From positions 248,001-312,000 of the forward strand of contig CAWKDV010000004.1 of assembly GCA_963848495.1 (NCBI GenBank): a stretch of DNA of 64,000 bases, read 5' to 3'. This document shows, piece after piece, positions 8,757 to 16,604 of the stretch. The stretch is from JAICJR01 sp963848495. GTDB taxonomy: Bacteria > Actinomycetota > Thermoleophilia > Solirubrobacterales > Thermoleophilaceae. Made by a program: the position numbers and the translations under genes. The number at the start of each line of letters is the position of its first letter. Positions within the stretch are counted from its first letter, which is position 1. The notes beneath the pieces were generated by a model. It was not told the origin of the DNA. It made no database searches and saw only the letters and a program-made list of their open reading frames with translations.

Positions 8757-10149
8757 CGAATCCCCGCCGCGGGGCGGATCCGGGGCGCTGGCCGCCGCGA
8801 AGCCCGTTCGGAGCTACGGCCGCGGGGCCGCGATCCTGTCGGTGCTGATCGGGGTCACCGGCCTCGTCACCTACGCCTACTTCTCGCTCGCCAGCCACAC
8901 GCTCTCGAGCCACGACTACGGCGAGATCACGCTGCTGTGGTCGGCGATCTTCATCATCGTCTCTGTGCTCTACCGCCCGGTGGAGCAGCTCCTGTCGCGG
9001 ACGATCTCGGACCGCGACGTGCGCGGGCAGACCGGGAACGAGCACCTGCGCGTGGCGGCGACGATCCAGCTCTCGCTCGGCGTCCTGTTCGCGGTGCTGG
9101 CGCTCGTCCTGCGCCACCCGCTGCAGGACAAGCTGCTCAACGGCTCGAGCACGCTCTACTGGGTGCTGATCGGGGCGGTGCTGGGCTACGCGGCGAGCTA
9201 CTTCGCGCGCGGCTACCTCGCCGGCCATCGCCGCTTCGGCCTCTACGGCGGGCTCGTGTTCATGGAGGCGATCTCCCGCTGCATGTTCGCCCTGGTGGTG
9301 GCCGTCGGACTGTTCCACGGCCAGTCCGTCGTGGCGCTCGGCATGGTCGCCGCACCGCTGTTCTCGCTGAGCGTGGTGCCGTGGGCGCTCCGCCGCGACC
9401 TGCGCGCCTCGTCGGTGGCGCCGCGCGAGGATGACGCGCTCACCGCCGCCCAGCTCGACGCCGCCTCGGCCGGCGAACCGCAGGCCGAGACCGGTCCGCG
9501 CGGCGAACCCGAGTTCACCCTCGCCCACGGCACCGGCTTCGCGTCCGCGGTCCTGCTGATCATGATCTGCGAGCAGACCTTCCTCAACGCCGGGCCGCTG
9601 CTCGTGAAGGCCACCGAGGGCGCCTCGGGCGCGGCGGTGGCGGGCTTCGTCTTCAACGCGCTGCTGATCGCCCGCGCGCCCCTGCAGCTCTTCCAGGCGA
9701 TCCAGACGTCGATCCTCCCCCACCTCACCCGCCTCGCCGTGAAGGGCGAGTCCGATCCGTTCCGGCGCTCGGTGCAGACCACGCTCAGCGCGATCGCGGT
9801 GTTCGCCGGCGCGGTGGCGCTGGCGTTCCTCGCATTCGGCCCCACGCTGATGCACATCCTCTTCGGCGGCAATCACCACTACGGGCGGCTCGGGCTCGTC
9901 GTGGTGTCGGTCGGGATGGGCTTCTACCTCTCCGCTGCGACGCTCAACCAGGCGGCGCTGGCGCAGGCCCGCGCGCGGCAGGCCGCCCTCTCCTGGCTGG
10001 CCACCGCGCTGGTGTTCGTCGTCTTCCTCTTGATCCCCGGCTGGCACGACCGCGTGCTGCAGGTGGAGGTCGGCTACCTGGGCGCCGCCGGGCTCCTGTG
10101 CGCGCTGCTCTACGTGCTCTACCGCCGGCCCGTCGCGGTCGCCGAGTAG
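8740..10149 (+). CDS. Polysaccharide/lipid-linked oligosaccharide flippase (Wzx/MOP-like)
   Basis: A 469-residue protein with about 12 hydrophobic segments and the general pattern of MOP-superfamily flippases: first helices near 30-60 (ILSVLIGVTGLVTYAYFSLA), then LSSHDYGEITLLWSAIFII and AASYFARGYLAGHRRFGLYG. A polar insert of about 50 residues (roughly 225-275) separates the two halves. The TTG start at 8740 overlaps the methyltransferase by 17 bases. It would carry the lipid-linked product of this locus across the membrane for the external GT-C enzymes. Confidence 0.78.
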   Translation: MSASRSESPPRGGSGALAAAKPVRSYGRGAAILSVLIGVTGLVTYAYFSLASHTLSSHDYGEITLLWSAIFIIVSVLYRPVEQLLSRTISDRDVRGQTGNEHLRVAATIQLSLGVLFAVLALVLRHPLQDKLLNGSSTLYWVLIGAVLGYAASYFARGYLAGHRRFGLYGGLVFMEAISRCMFALVVAVGLFHGQSVVALGMVAAPLFSLSVVPWALRRDLRASSVAPREDDALTAAQLDAASAGEPQAETGPRGEPEFTLAHGTGFASAVLLIMICEQTFLNAGPLLVKATEGASGAAVAGFVFNALLIARAPLQLFQAIQTSILPHLTRLAVKGESDPFRRSVQTTLSAIAVFAGAVALAFLAFGPTLMHILFGGNHHYGRLGLVVVSVGMGFYLSAATLNQAALAQARARQAALSWLATALVFVVFLLIPGWHDRVLQVEVGYLGAAGLLCALLYVLYRRPVAVAE

Positions 10150-10343
10150 AACTGCGTCATAGCAGGCCCTTCCCTGTGTAAGGTGCGCGCGCATCGGGGC
10201 CCTGGCAGGGGCTCAACGGAATGAGTAGCGGTCTGGGGAGGCCGCCGGCCCAAGGCCTTGGCGGCGAGCGCCGGAGCGCTCAGAGTCAGTGAAGCGGCCA
10301 GCGCGGCGATTCCGATCGCCGCCCGAAGACGGTGCTCCCGCAA
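10119..10343 (-). CDS. Possible exported peptide, or inverted signal-peptide segment
   Basis: A 74-codon frame with a TTG start at 10343 preceded by GGGGAA about five bases away. Its N-terminus is a convincing Sec signal peptide: basic REHRLR, hydrophobic AAIGIAALAASLTLSAP, then ALA-AK cleavage context. The rest (KALGRRPPQTATHSVE and on) is unremarkable and runs into the flippase 3' end. It overlaps the start of the PKD gene on the other strand, which itself lacks a signal peptide. Either a short exported protein, or the 5' end of the PKD gene turned round. Low certainty. Confidence 0.3.
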   Translation of the reverse strand: MREHRLRAAIGIAALAASLTLSAPALAAKALGRRPPQTATHSVEPLPGPRCARTLHREGPAMTQFYSATATGRR

Positions 10344-10969
10344 GTTTTCCCCACGGCGGCCACGCCCGGCGCGGTGGCCGGGGTCGGCGCGGCCGGCACC
10401 TACGAGGACATCCCGTTCACGATCCCGTCCGGCGACTCCGACGGGACGGTCTCGGTCACGCTCAACTGGGCCAACCAGTTCGACGACTGGGACCTCTACG
10501 TCTATCGCAAAGACGCCAGCGGCAACCTGCAACCGGTCGGCAGCTCGGCCGGCGGGCCGCCGTCGACCAGCGAGAACGCCGTGATCCAGGCCAGGACGGG
10601 CCGGTGCCCCCGGGCAGCTACGTGATCCGCGCCCAGAACTACGCGGCCACCACGCCCAACTTCACGGGCACCGTCAAGTTCACCGCCTACGTGCCGCCGA
10701 ACCAGACGCCGGTCGCCGCCTTCAAGGCGCCGAGCAGCGCGCGCAGCGGCCAGACGATCACGCTCGACGCCTCCGGCTCCCACGACCCCGACGGCAGGAT
10801 CGTCGACTACTCGTGGGACCTCGACGGCGACGGCGCGATGGACGTCTCCTCGGGCACCTCCCCCACGCTGAAGCACGCCTTCAGCGCGGGCACCTGGCAC
10901 CTCACCGTGCGGGTGACGGACGACCGCGGGGCGCGGGCGTACGCGAACGCGACGGTGAACGTGCGCTAG
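10332..10969 (+). pseudogene. Exported-type protein with pre-peptidase-like and PKD domains, frameshifted
   Basis: The first frame from the GTG at 10332 gives VLPQVFPTAATPG and then a beta domain, TYEDIPFTIPSGDSDGTVSV...FDDWDLYVY, like bacterial pre-peptidase C-terminal domains. Near 10595 the reading shifts by -1 (one base lost, or two gained) and continues as DGPVPPGSYVIRAQNYAA and a PKD domain (PVAAFKAPSSARSGQTI, SHDPDGRIVDYSWDLDGDG, VRVTDDRGARAY). Adding one base yields exactly 212 residues. Such modules are normally secreted, yet no signal peptide precedes it on this strand. It shares a CTAG stop overlap with the convergent zinc-ribbon gene. Confidence 0.6.
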
Positions 10970-11196
10970 ATCGGCACCAGCATCGACGCCCCGCAGTTGT
11001 GGCACTGCACGTCGTGCGTGGAGGACATGCGGGCGATCGTCGAGTGGGCGCCGCAGTCCGGGCAGCCCGAGAGCAGCTCGAAGCGGCGCAGGCAGTTGAC
11101 GCAGCGGTAGCGGCCCGGCAGGTTCGTCCCGCGCAGCCAGGGCTCGCCGCAGGACGGGCAGAGCGGGCCGAGGTCGACGGGCTGCTGCTCGCTCAC
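10966..11196 (-). CDS. Zinc-ribbon protein with three CxxC pairs
   Basis: A 76-residue protein starting MSEQQPVDLGPLCPSCGEPW. Cys pairs occur as CPSC, CVNC, CPDC and CHNC, giving two zinc-ribbon knuckle pairs. A middle stretch, RYRCVNCLRRFELLSGCPDCG, resembles the rubredoxin-like DUF of Actinobacteria often found next to ribosome-modifying genes. The GTG start overlaps the rsmB stop by four bases (GTGA), so it is the last gene of the priA-def-fmt-rsmB group. Function unknown; RNA or DNA binding is plausible. Confidence 0.75.
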   Translation of the reverse strand: MSEQQPVDLGPLCPSCGEPWLRGTNLPGRYRCVNCLRRFELLSGCPDCGAHSTIARMSSTHDVQCHNCGASMLVPI

Positions 11197-12581
11197 CCGG
11201 CCTCCGCGACCCTTCGCAGGCGGGCGATGAAGAAGCCGTCGGTGCCCTGGACGTGCGGCATCAGCTGCAGGAACCGCGGGGTGCGCGGGTGGCGGTACTC
11301 CGGCAGCTCGGCCGCCAGGTCGTCGGCCTCGAAGTCGGGATGGCGTGCGAGGAAGGCGTGCACGCGCTCCTCGTTCTCGCTCGCCGAGATCGTGCAGGTG
11401 GAGTAGACGAGCGAGCCGCCGTCGCGCACGTGGCCGGCGGCCGACTCGAGCAGGTTCTCCTGCAGGCGCGCGAGCTCCTTGATCTGCTCCGGGTCCTTGC
11501 GCCAGCGTGCGTCGGGCCGCGCCTGAAGGGTGCCCAGGCCGGAGCAGGGCGGGTCGAGCAGCACGCGGTCGTAGCCGTCCTCGTTGTCGCCGAGGAAGTT
11601 GGCGGCGTCCTCGCAGCGCACCTCGACCCAGTGCGCGCCCATGCGGCGGCAGTTGGCGGACAGCGCGTCGCAGCGGCCGGCGTTGCGCTCGACGGCCACG
11701 AGCCGCCCCCGCCCGCGCATCAGCGCCGCGATGTGCGTGCACTTGGCGCCCGGCGCGGCGCAGAGGTCGAGCACGGCCTCGCCGGGCTGGGGATCGAGGA
11801 TGCGAGCCACCAGCATCGAGGCGCGCGACTGCGGCATCAGCGCGCCCGCCTCGAACAGGAGCGAGCCGTGCACGTCGAACGGCGTGTCGAGCACCAGCCC
11901 CTCCGGCAGCCCTGGCACCTCGCGCGACTCGACCTCGAGCTCCCCGAGCACGTCGCGCAGCTCTTCGCGCGTGACGAGCAGCTCGTTGGCGCGCACCGCG
12001 CTCTCGGCCGGCTCGTTGTCGCGCTCGAGCAGCGCCAGCGCGTCCTCGCGGCCGAGCGCGTCCCACCACATCCGCGCCAGCCACTCGGGGTGCGAGTGGA
12101 GAACGGCGGCGTCGGCCGGCGAGTCCGGCGTGAGCTCGGCCACCAGGCCGGCAGCCTCGCGCGACGCACGGCGCATGACGGCGTTGGCGTAGCGGTGGCC
12201 GCCGCCGCGCTCGAGCTTGGCCAGCTCGACGGTCTGCTCCACGGCCGCATGGTCGGGCACGCTGCCGAGATAGACGAGCTGGTAGAGGCCGAGGCGTAGC
12301 GCGTCCCGCAGCGGCGGGTCGATCGACTCCACCGGCCGTGCCGACAGCGCGGTGAGCACGTAGTCGAGCGTCGCCTGCCGCTGCAGCGTGCCGTACACGA
12401 GCTGCTGGGCGAAGGCACGGTCGCGCGGAGACAGCTCGTGGCGCTCCGCCTCGGCCGTGAAGGCGCGGTCGGCGTAGGCGTCCTCCTCGTTCACCCGGCG
12501 CAGCACCCGGTAGGCGCACTGGCGCGCGGTGGACAGCCGGCCGTGTTCCTGGGAGCCGTGGAGGCGCGCGAGCCGGACCAT
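11193..12581 (-). CDS. rsmB: 16S rRNA (cytosine-967-C5) methyltransferase RsmB
   Basis: A 462-residue RsmB/Sun-family enzyme. The N-terminal NusB-like RNA-binding domain covers about residues 15-150 (AYRVLRRVNEEDAYADRAF, LGLYQLVYL, AVEQTVELAK, NAVMRR). The C-terminal Rossmann methyltransferase has VLDLCAAPGAKCTHIAALM (motif I), the first catalytic-region cysteine in LLDPPCSGLGTL (motif IV), and the nucleophile region in VYSTCTIS (motif VI). It methylates C967 in the 30S decoding region. The ATG start overlaps the fmt stop by one base (TGATG), the classic fmt-rsmB order. Confidence 0.95.
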   Translation of the reverse strand: MVRLARLHGSQEHGRLSTARQCAYRVLRRVNEEDAYADRAFTAEAERHELSPRDRAFAQQLVYGTLQRQATLDYVLTALSARPVESIDPPLRDALRLGLYQLVYLGSVPDHAAVEQTVELAKLERGGGHRYANAVMRRASREAAGLVAELTPDSPADAAVLHSHPEWLARMWWDALGREDALALLERDNEPAESAVRANELLVTREELRDVLGELEVESREVPGLPEGLVLDTPFDVHGSLLFEAGALMPQSRASMLVARILDPQPGEAVLDLCAAPGAKCTHIAALMRGRGRLVAVERNAGRCDALSANCRRMGAHWVEVRCEDAANFLGDNEDGYDRVLLDPPCSGLGTLQARPDARWRKDPEQIKELARLQENLLESAAGHVRDGGSLVYSTCTISASENEERVHAFLARHPDFEADDLAAELPEYRHPRTPRFLQLMPHVQGTDGFFIARLRRVAEAG

Positions 12582-13486
12582 CAGACGCCTCCTCGCAGCT
12601 TGGCCGCGTGTCCGCGCAGGTATGCGTCTGCGTCCATCGGGCGGCCGCCGGCAGGCTGGACCTCGAGCAGCTCGAGCGCGCTGTCGCAGCAGCCGAACAG
12701 GAGCCGGTCGTCGTCCACGGCCAGCTCGCCGGGCTCGACCTGTGCGCCCAGAAGCGGGGTCGCGCGCAGCACGCCGAGGCGCTCGCCCCCGGGCAGCTCG
12801 GCAAACGTGCCGATGTGAGGATGGAGGGCGCGCACGCGGCGCTCGAGCTCCTGAGCGCTGAGCGACGGGTCGAGCCGGCGGTCCTCAGGCCCGATCTTCT
12901 CGGCGATCGTCACGCCCTGCTCCGGCTGCGCGCGGAAGTCGGGCTGCTCGTCGAGCGCCTCGACCAGCAGCTCCCCGGCGAACTCCGCCAGGCGGCGCGA
13001 GAGCGAGCCGTAGTCGGCGTCGGGCGCGATCGGGATCGCGCGCTGGAGGCAGACCGGCCCGGCGTCAAGCTCCGCGACGGGACGCATGATCGAGACGCCG
13101 GTCTCGTCGTCGCCGGCCTCGATCGCGCGCTCGATCGGCGCGGCGCCGCGCCAGCGGGGCAGTAGCGAGGGATGCACGTTGAGCATCGGGTAGGTGGACA
13201 GCAGCGGTTCCTTGATGAGTGCGCCGAAGGCGCAGATGCAGACGCTATCGGGGGAAGCGGCAGCGATGTGCTCGATCGCCTCGTCGGTGTTGACGCTCTC
13301 CGGCTGGAACAGCTCGAGGCCCATCAGCCGCGCGGCCTCGGCCACCGGCGGGGCCTGGAGCCGCCGCCCGCGCCCGGCGGGGCGGTCCGGCCGGGTGACG
13401 ACCAGCGCCGGCTTGTGCTGAGAGCGGGCCAGGCGCCCAAGCACCGTGACGGCGAAGTCGGAAGTTCCGAGATAGACGGTGCGCAC
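12581..13486 (-). CDS. fmt: Methionyl-tRNA formyltransferase
   Basis: A 301-residue enzyme that formylates initiator Met-tRNA using 10-formyl-THF. The start is the GTG giving MRTVYLGTSDFAVTVLG; an in-frame ATG 24 codons upstream only adds non-conserved residues. Motifs: CAFGALIKEPLL, LNVHPSLLPRWRGAAPIERA (catalytic Asn-His), and ETGVSIMRPVAELDAGPV with the catalytic Asp. The C-terminal OB-like domain runs from about residue 205. It lies upstream of rsmB and downstream of def in the same orientation, though a small remnant on the other strand sits between def and fmt. Confidence 0.95.
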   Translation of the reverse strand: MRTVYLGTSDFAVTVLGRLARSQHKPALVVTRPDRPAGRGRRLQAPPVAEAARLMGLELFQPESVNTDEAIEHIAAASPDSVCICAFGALIKEPLLSTYPMLNVHPSLLPRWRGAAPIERAIEAGDDETGVSIMRPVAELDAGPVCLQRAIPIAPDADYGSLSRRLAEFAGELLVEALDEQPDFRAQPEQGVTIAEKIGPEDRRLDPSLSAQELERRVRALHPHIGTFAELPGGERLGVLRATPLLGAQVEPGELAVDDDRLLFGCCDSALELLEVQPAGGRPMDADAYLRGHAAKLRGGV

Positions 13487-13519
13487 TGGACGGAGCCTAG
13501 TCCGCCGTAGGATCTGGGC

Positions 13520-13861
13520 GTGGCGGCAGCCCGTCAGAACGCGCCTCCGGTGCTCCACCTGTCGCTCGTGGTGGGCGGTGCGCTGCGCGACCCGGCGGGC
13601 GAGCGGCTCGGTCGCGTGGACGACCTGATCGTGCGCCTCGGGAATCCCGGCTACCCGCCGATCACGGGCTTCCTGGTGACCGTCGCTGGGCGTCAGTCGT
13701 ACCTGCCCGCGGAGCGGGTGGCGGAGCAGGTACTCGGCCCGCCATCGCTCGCTCTCATCGGGCGAACTCCGGCGGCTACGCCGCTTCTTGCTGTTCTTCC
13801 GCTTCGCGGAGGGCGCGCATCGCTTCCTTGCGCTGGTCCCTGCTGGTGCGGTCGAGGATGA
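13520..13861 (+). pseudogene. Remnant of PRC-barrel/MgtE-like protein, truncated
   Basis: From the GTG at 13520 the first 75 or so residues (VLHLSLVVGGALRDPAGERL, RVDDLIVRLGNPGYPPITGF, RQSYLPAERVAEQVLG) match the PRC-barrel-like N-terminus that in Actinobacteria precedes MgtE-N and CBS domains in 400-residue proteins. After about residue 80 the frame only reads the complement of def, ending at 13861 with no MgtE or CBS sequence. The gene therefore appears truncated by the def end (13776) and is probably non-functional. No mobile element marks the break. Confidence 0.5.
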
Positions 13862-14369
13862 GGATTCCGTTCAGGTGGTCGAGCTCGTGCTGGATCACGC
13901 GGGCCTCGAGGCCCGACGCCTCCACGACCCGCTGCGCGCCGGTCTCGTCCTGCGCGCGCACGCGCAAGTGCACGGGGCGCTCGACGTCGACGGCGACGCC
14001 CGGGATCGACAGGCAGCCCTCCTCCGCCTCCTCCTTGTCGCGGCTCGACCACTCGATCTCCGGGTTGACGAGCGCGATCAGCGGCGCCTCCTGGCCCACG
14101 CGGTAGACGAGCAGCCGCTGCGACAGACCGACCTGCGGCGCGGCCAGCCCGACGCCGAGAGCGTCGTTCATCAGGCCGCCCATGCGCGCGACCTGGGCGC
14201 GCAGCGCGTCGTCGAAGCGGTCGACCGGGGTGGCCTTGCTCTTCAGCACCGGGTCGCCGAAGCGGCGGATGAACGAGAGCGCGGCGCGACGGCGCGCCTC
14301 CACCTCGGGATCGCGCTGGATCTCCTCGGGCTCCTCCTCGCCCAGTTCGCGCTCGAGCTCGTCCGCCAT
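13776..14369 (-). CDS. def: Peptide deformylase
   Basis: A 197-residue metalloenzyme removing the formyl group from nascent peptides. All three motifs are present: GVGLAAPQVG (motif 1), EEGCLSIPG (motif 2, Cys metal ligand) and IQHELDHLNGILILDR (motif 3, HExxH). An N-terminal extension of about 25 acidic residues (DELERELGEEEPEEIQRDPE) before the usual FGDPVL start of the fold is unusual. It follows priA by 12 bases and works with fmt nearby. Its 3' end overlaps the opposite-strand MgtE-like remnant. Confidence 0.95.
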   Translation of the reverse strand: MADELERELGEEEPEEIQRDPEVEARRRAALSFIRRFGDPVLKSKATPVDRFDDALRAQVARMGGLMNDALGVGLAAPQVGLSQRLLVYRVGQEAPLIALVNPEIEWSSRDKEEAEEGCLSIPGVAVDVERPVHLRVRAQDETGAQRVVEASGLEARVIQHELDHLNGILILDRTSRDQRKEAMRALREAEEQQEAA

Positions 14370-14381
14370 CGGTCCACGAGT

Positions 14382-16565
14382 CTACTGCGGGTCGACGTCC
14401 ACCGAGAAGGTGACGCCGCGCTTCCCGAACTCCGGGGCGACCGCCTCGAGCGCCTGCCGGACGGCCGCCACCGCGGCTCCGCGATCCGCGGCCTTGACCA
14501 CGAGCTGCGAGCGCTCGCGGCCCTTCAGGCGGAACAGCGGCGCTGGGCCGAGCAGCGCGCCGTCGAGCGCGCCGAGGCGCTCCGCCAGCGCCTGCGCCGC
14601 CTGCGCCTGCGGCTCGGCGTGCTCGGAGGTGCAGACCACGCGGATCAGCTCGCCGTAGGGCGGGTAGCTCAGGAGGCGCCGGCGGTCGAGCTCGCCCGCG
14701 ATGAAGCCGCGCGAGTCGTGGGCGGCGGCGTGGCGGAGCGCGCGCGCCTCGGGCTCGAGCGCCTGGACGATCACGCGCCCGCCCCGCGGGCCGCGGCCGC
14801 TGCGCCCCGCGAGCTGCGCCACCAGCGCGAAGGTGCGCTCCTCGGCCCGGAAGTCCGGGAAACGCAGCGTGGAGTCCGCGTCCAGCACCACGCCCAGTGT
14901 GACGTCCGGGAAGTCGTGCCCCTTGGCCACCATCTGCGTGCCGACGAGCACGCCCGACGTCGCCTGGTCGAAGCGCTCGAGCACGCGCGCGATGGCGCCG
15001 CGGCCGGCCGCGGCGTCCGAGTCGAGCCGGAACACCGGCAGCGGCGCGACCAGCTCCTCCAGCTCGCGCTCGAGCCGCTCGGTGCCGGCGCCGTGACGCG
15101 CCACGGACACCGAGCCGCAGTCCGGGCACCCCGACGGCGCGTCCTCCTGGTGGCCGCAGTGGTGACAGGCGATCACGGCCGCCGCGCGGTGTAGGACGAG
15201 GGTCACGTCGCACTGGGGGCAGCTCCAGACCCGTCCGCAGACCCGGCAGCTCAGGAAGTTCGACCAGCCGCGCCGGTTGAGCAGCACGATCGCCTTCTCC
15301 TCCCGCAGCCGCACCGCCTCGAGCGCCTCGCGCGTGCGCTCGTGGAGCGCGCCGCGCACGCCGGCCATCGACACGACCTCGACCGGCGGCAGGCCGCGGC
15401 CGTCGACGCGCTCGGGCAGCTCGATCCGCTCGAGCGCCAGCCAGCTTTCGGGCCGCGGCGTGGCGGTGCCGGCGAGCAGCACGGCGCCGGCCAGCTCGGC
15501 GCGGCGCTCGGCCACGTGGCGGGCGTCGTAGCGGGGGTCGGACTCCTGCTTGTAGGAGGGATCGTGCTCCTCGTCGACCACGATCAGGCCGAGGTCCGTG
15601 AGCGGCGCGAACACCGCCGAGCGCGGCCCCACGCAGACGCGCGCCTCGCCGCGCCGCAGGCGCGCCCACTCGTCGTAGCGCTCCCCCGCCCCGAGCTTCG
15701 AGTGCAGCACGGCGACCGTGTGTCCGAAGCGCTGCTCGAAGCGGCCGGCCGTCTGCGGCGTGAGCGCGATCTCCGGCACGAGCACGATCGCGGAGCGCCC
15801 GCGCTCGAGCGCCGCCTCCACCGCGCGCAGGTAGACCTCTGTCTTGCCGCTGCCGGTGACGCCGTGAAGCAGCAGCCGGCCGCCCTCCTCCGCGTCCATG
15901 CGGGCGACCACCTCGTCGAGGGCCGCCTGCTGCGCGGGCGACAGCTCGGGCGCCGCCGCGCTGAGCGCGCCCACACGCGATAGCTGCGGCCGCCGGCCGA
16001 GGTCGCGCTGCTCGAGGACGATGAGGCGGCGCTGCGCCAGTCCACGCAGGGAGGCGTGCGAGCACCCGGCCGTGCGACACAGATCGGCGGCGGGCAGGGC
16101 GCCGCCGGAGCGCAGAGCGCCGAGCGCCGAGTGCTGGCGCTCTCCCAGCTTCGGCCCGCCCGCGAGGAGCGCCTCCTTGCCGGCCGCGGTGAGCTCCGCC
16201 ACCAGCAGCCTCCTGGCCTTGACCCGTGGCCGCTCGCCCCGGCCGGTGCCCGGCGGGAGAACCAGCCCGAGGCCGCGCGCCGGCGTGGAGCAGTACTCCT
16301 CGGCCACCCACAGCCCAAGCTTCACGAGCTCGGCCGGCACCTCGGGGTCGAGCGCGGTGAGCGGCTCCACCAGGCGCTCGGCCGGCAGCTCGCTCTCCTC
16401 CGCGAGGCCCACCACCACGCCGAGCATGCGCTGGCGGCCGAAGGGAACGACGAGCATACTGCCCACCCCCACGTCGCCCAGCCGGCCGGACAGCCGGTAG
16501 TCGAATGGGCCCCGAAGGGCCCGCGCTGAGGTGAGCGGCTCGACCTTTGCGATCACTGCCGCCAC
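14382..16565 (-). CDS. priA: Primosomal protein N' (PriA-type replication restart protein)
   Basis: A 727-residue PriA. The N-terminal 3'-DNA-binding domain (residues 1-110) begins AAVIAKVEPLTSARALRGPF. The Walker A motif is LHGVTGSGKTEVYLRAVEA near residue 240 and the DEAH-like box is IVVDEEHDPSYKQ. Two zinc-binding clusters follow (CRVCGRVWSCPQC and CHHCGHQEDAPSGCPDC). Helicase C motifs include VGTQMVAKGHDFPDVTLG and QLAGRSGRG. Actinobacterial PriA often lacks helicase residues, but here Walker A Lys and DEEH are intact. The start codon is GTG. It is the first gene of the priA-def group. Confidence 0.95.
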   Translation of the reverse strand: MAAVIAKVEPLTSARALRGPFDYRLSGRLGDVGVGSMLVVPFGRQRMLGVVVGLAEESELPAERLVEPLTALDPEVPAELVKLGLWVAEEYCSTPARGLGLVLPPGTGRGERPRVKARRLLVAELTAAGKEALLAGGPKLGERQHSALGALRSGGALPAADLCRTAGCSHASLRGLAQRRLIVLEQRDLGRRPQLSRVGALSAAAPELSPAQQAALDEVVARMDAEEGGRLLLHGVTGSGKTEVYLRAVEAALERGRSAIVLVPEIALTPQTAGRFEQRFGHTVAVLHSKLGAGERYDEWARLRRGEARVCVGPRSAVFAPLTDLGLIVVDEEHDPSYKQESDPRYDARHVAERRAELAGAVLLAGTATPRPESWLALERIELPERVDGRGLPPVEVVSMAGVRGALHERTREALEAVRLREEKAIVLLNRRGWSNFLSCRVCGRVWSCPQCDVTLVLHRAAAVIACHHCGHQEDAPSGCPDCGSVSVARHGAGTERLERELEELVAPLPVFRLDSDAAAGRGAIARVLERFDQATSGVLVGTQMVAKGHDFPDVTLGVVLDADSTLRFPDFRAEERTFALVAQLAGRSGRGPRGGRVIVQALEPEARALRHAAAHDSRGFIAGELDRRRLLSYPPYGELIRVVCTSEHAEPQAQAAQALAERLGALDGALLGPAPLFRLKGRERSQLVVKAADRGAAVAAVRQALEAVAPEFGKRGVTFSVDVDPQ

Positions 16566-16604
16566 GCTATGGGCGCGGGCGGACGGCTGCCCGCCGCCGG
16601 CCTC

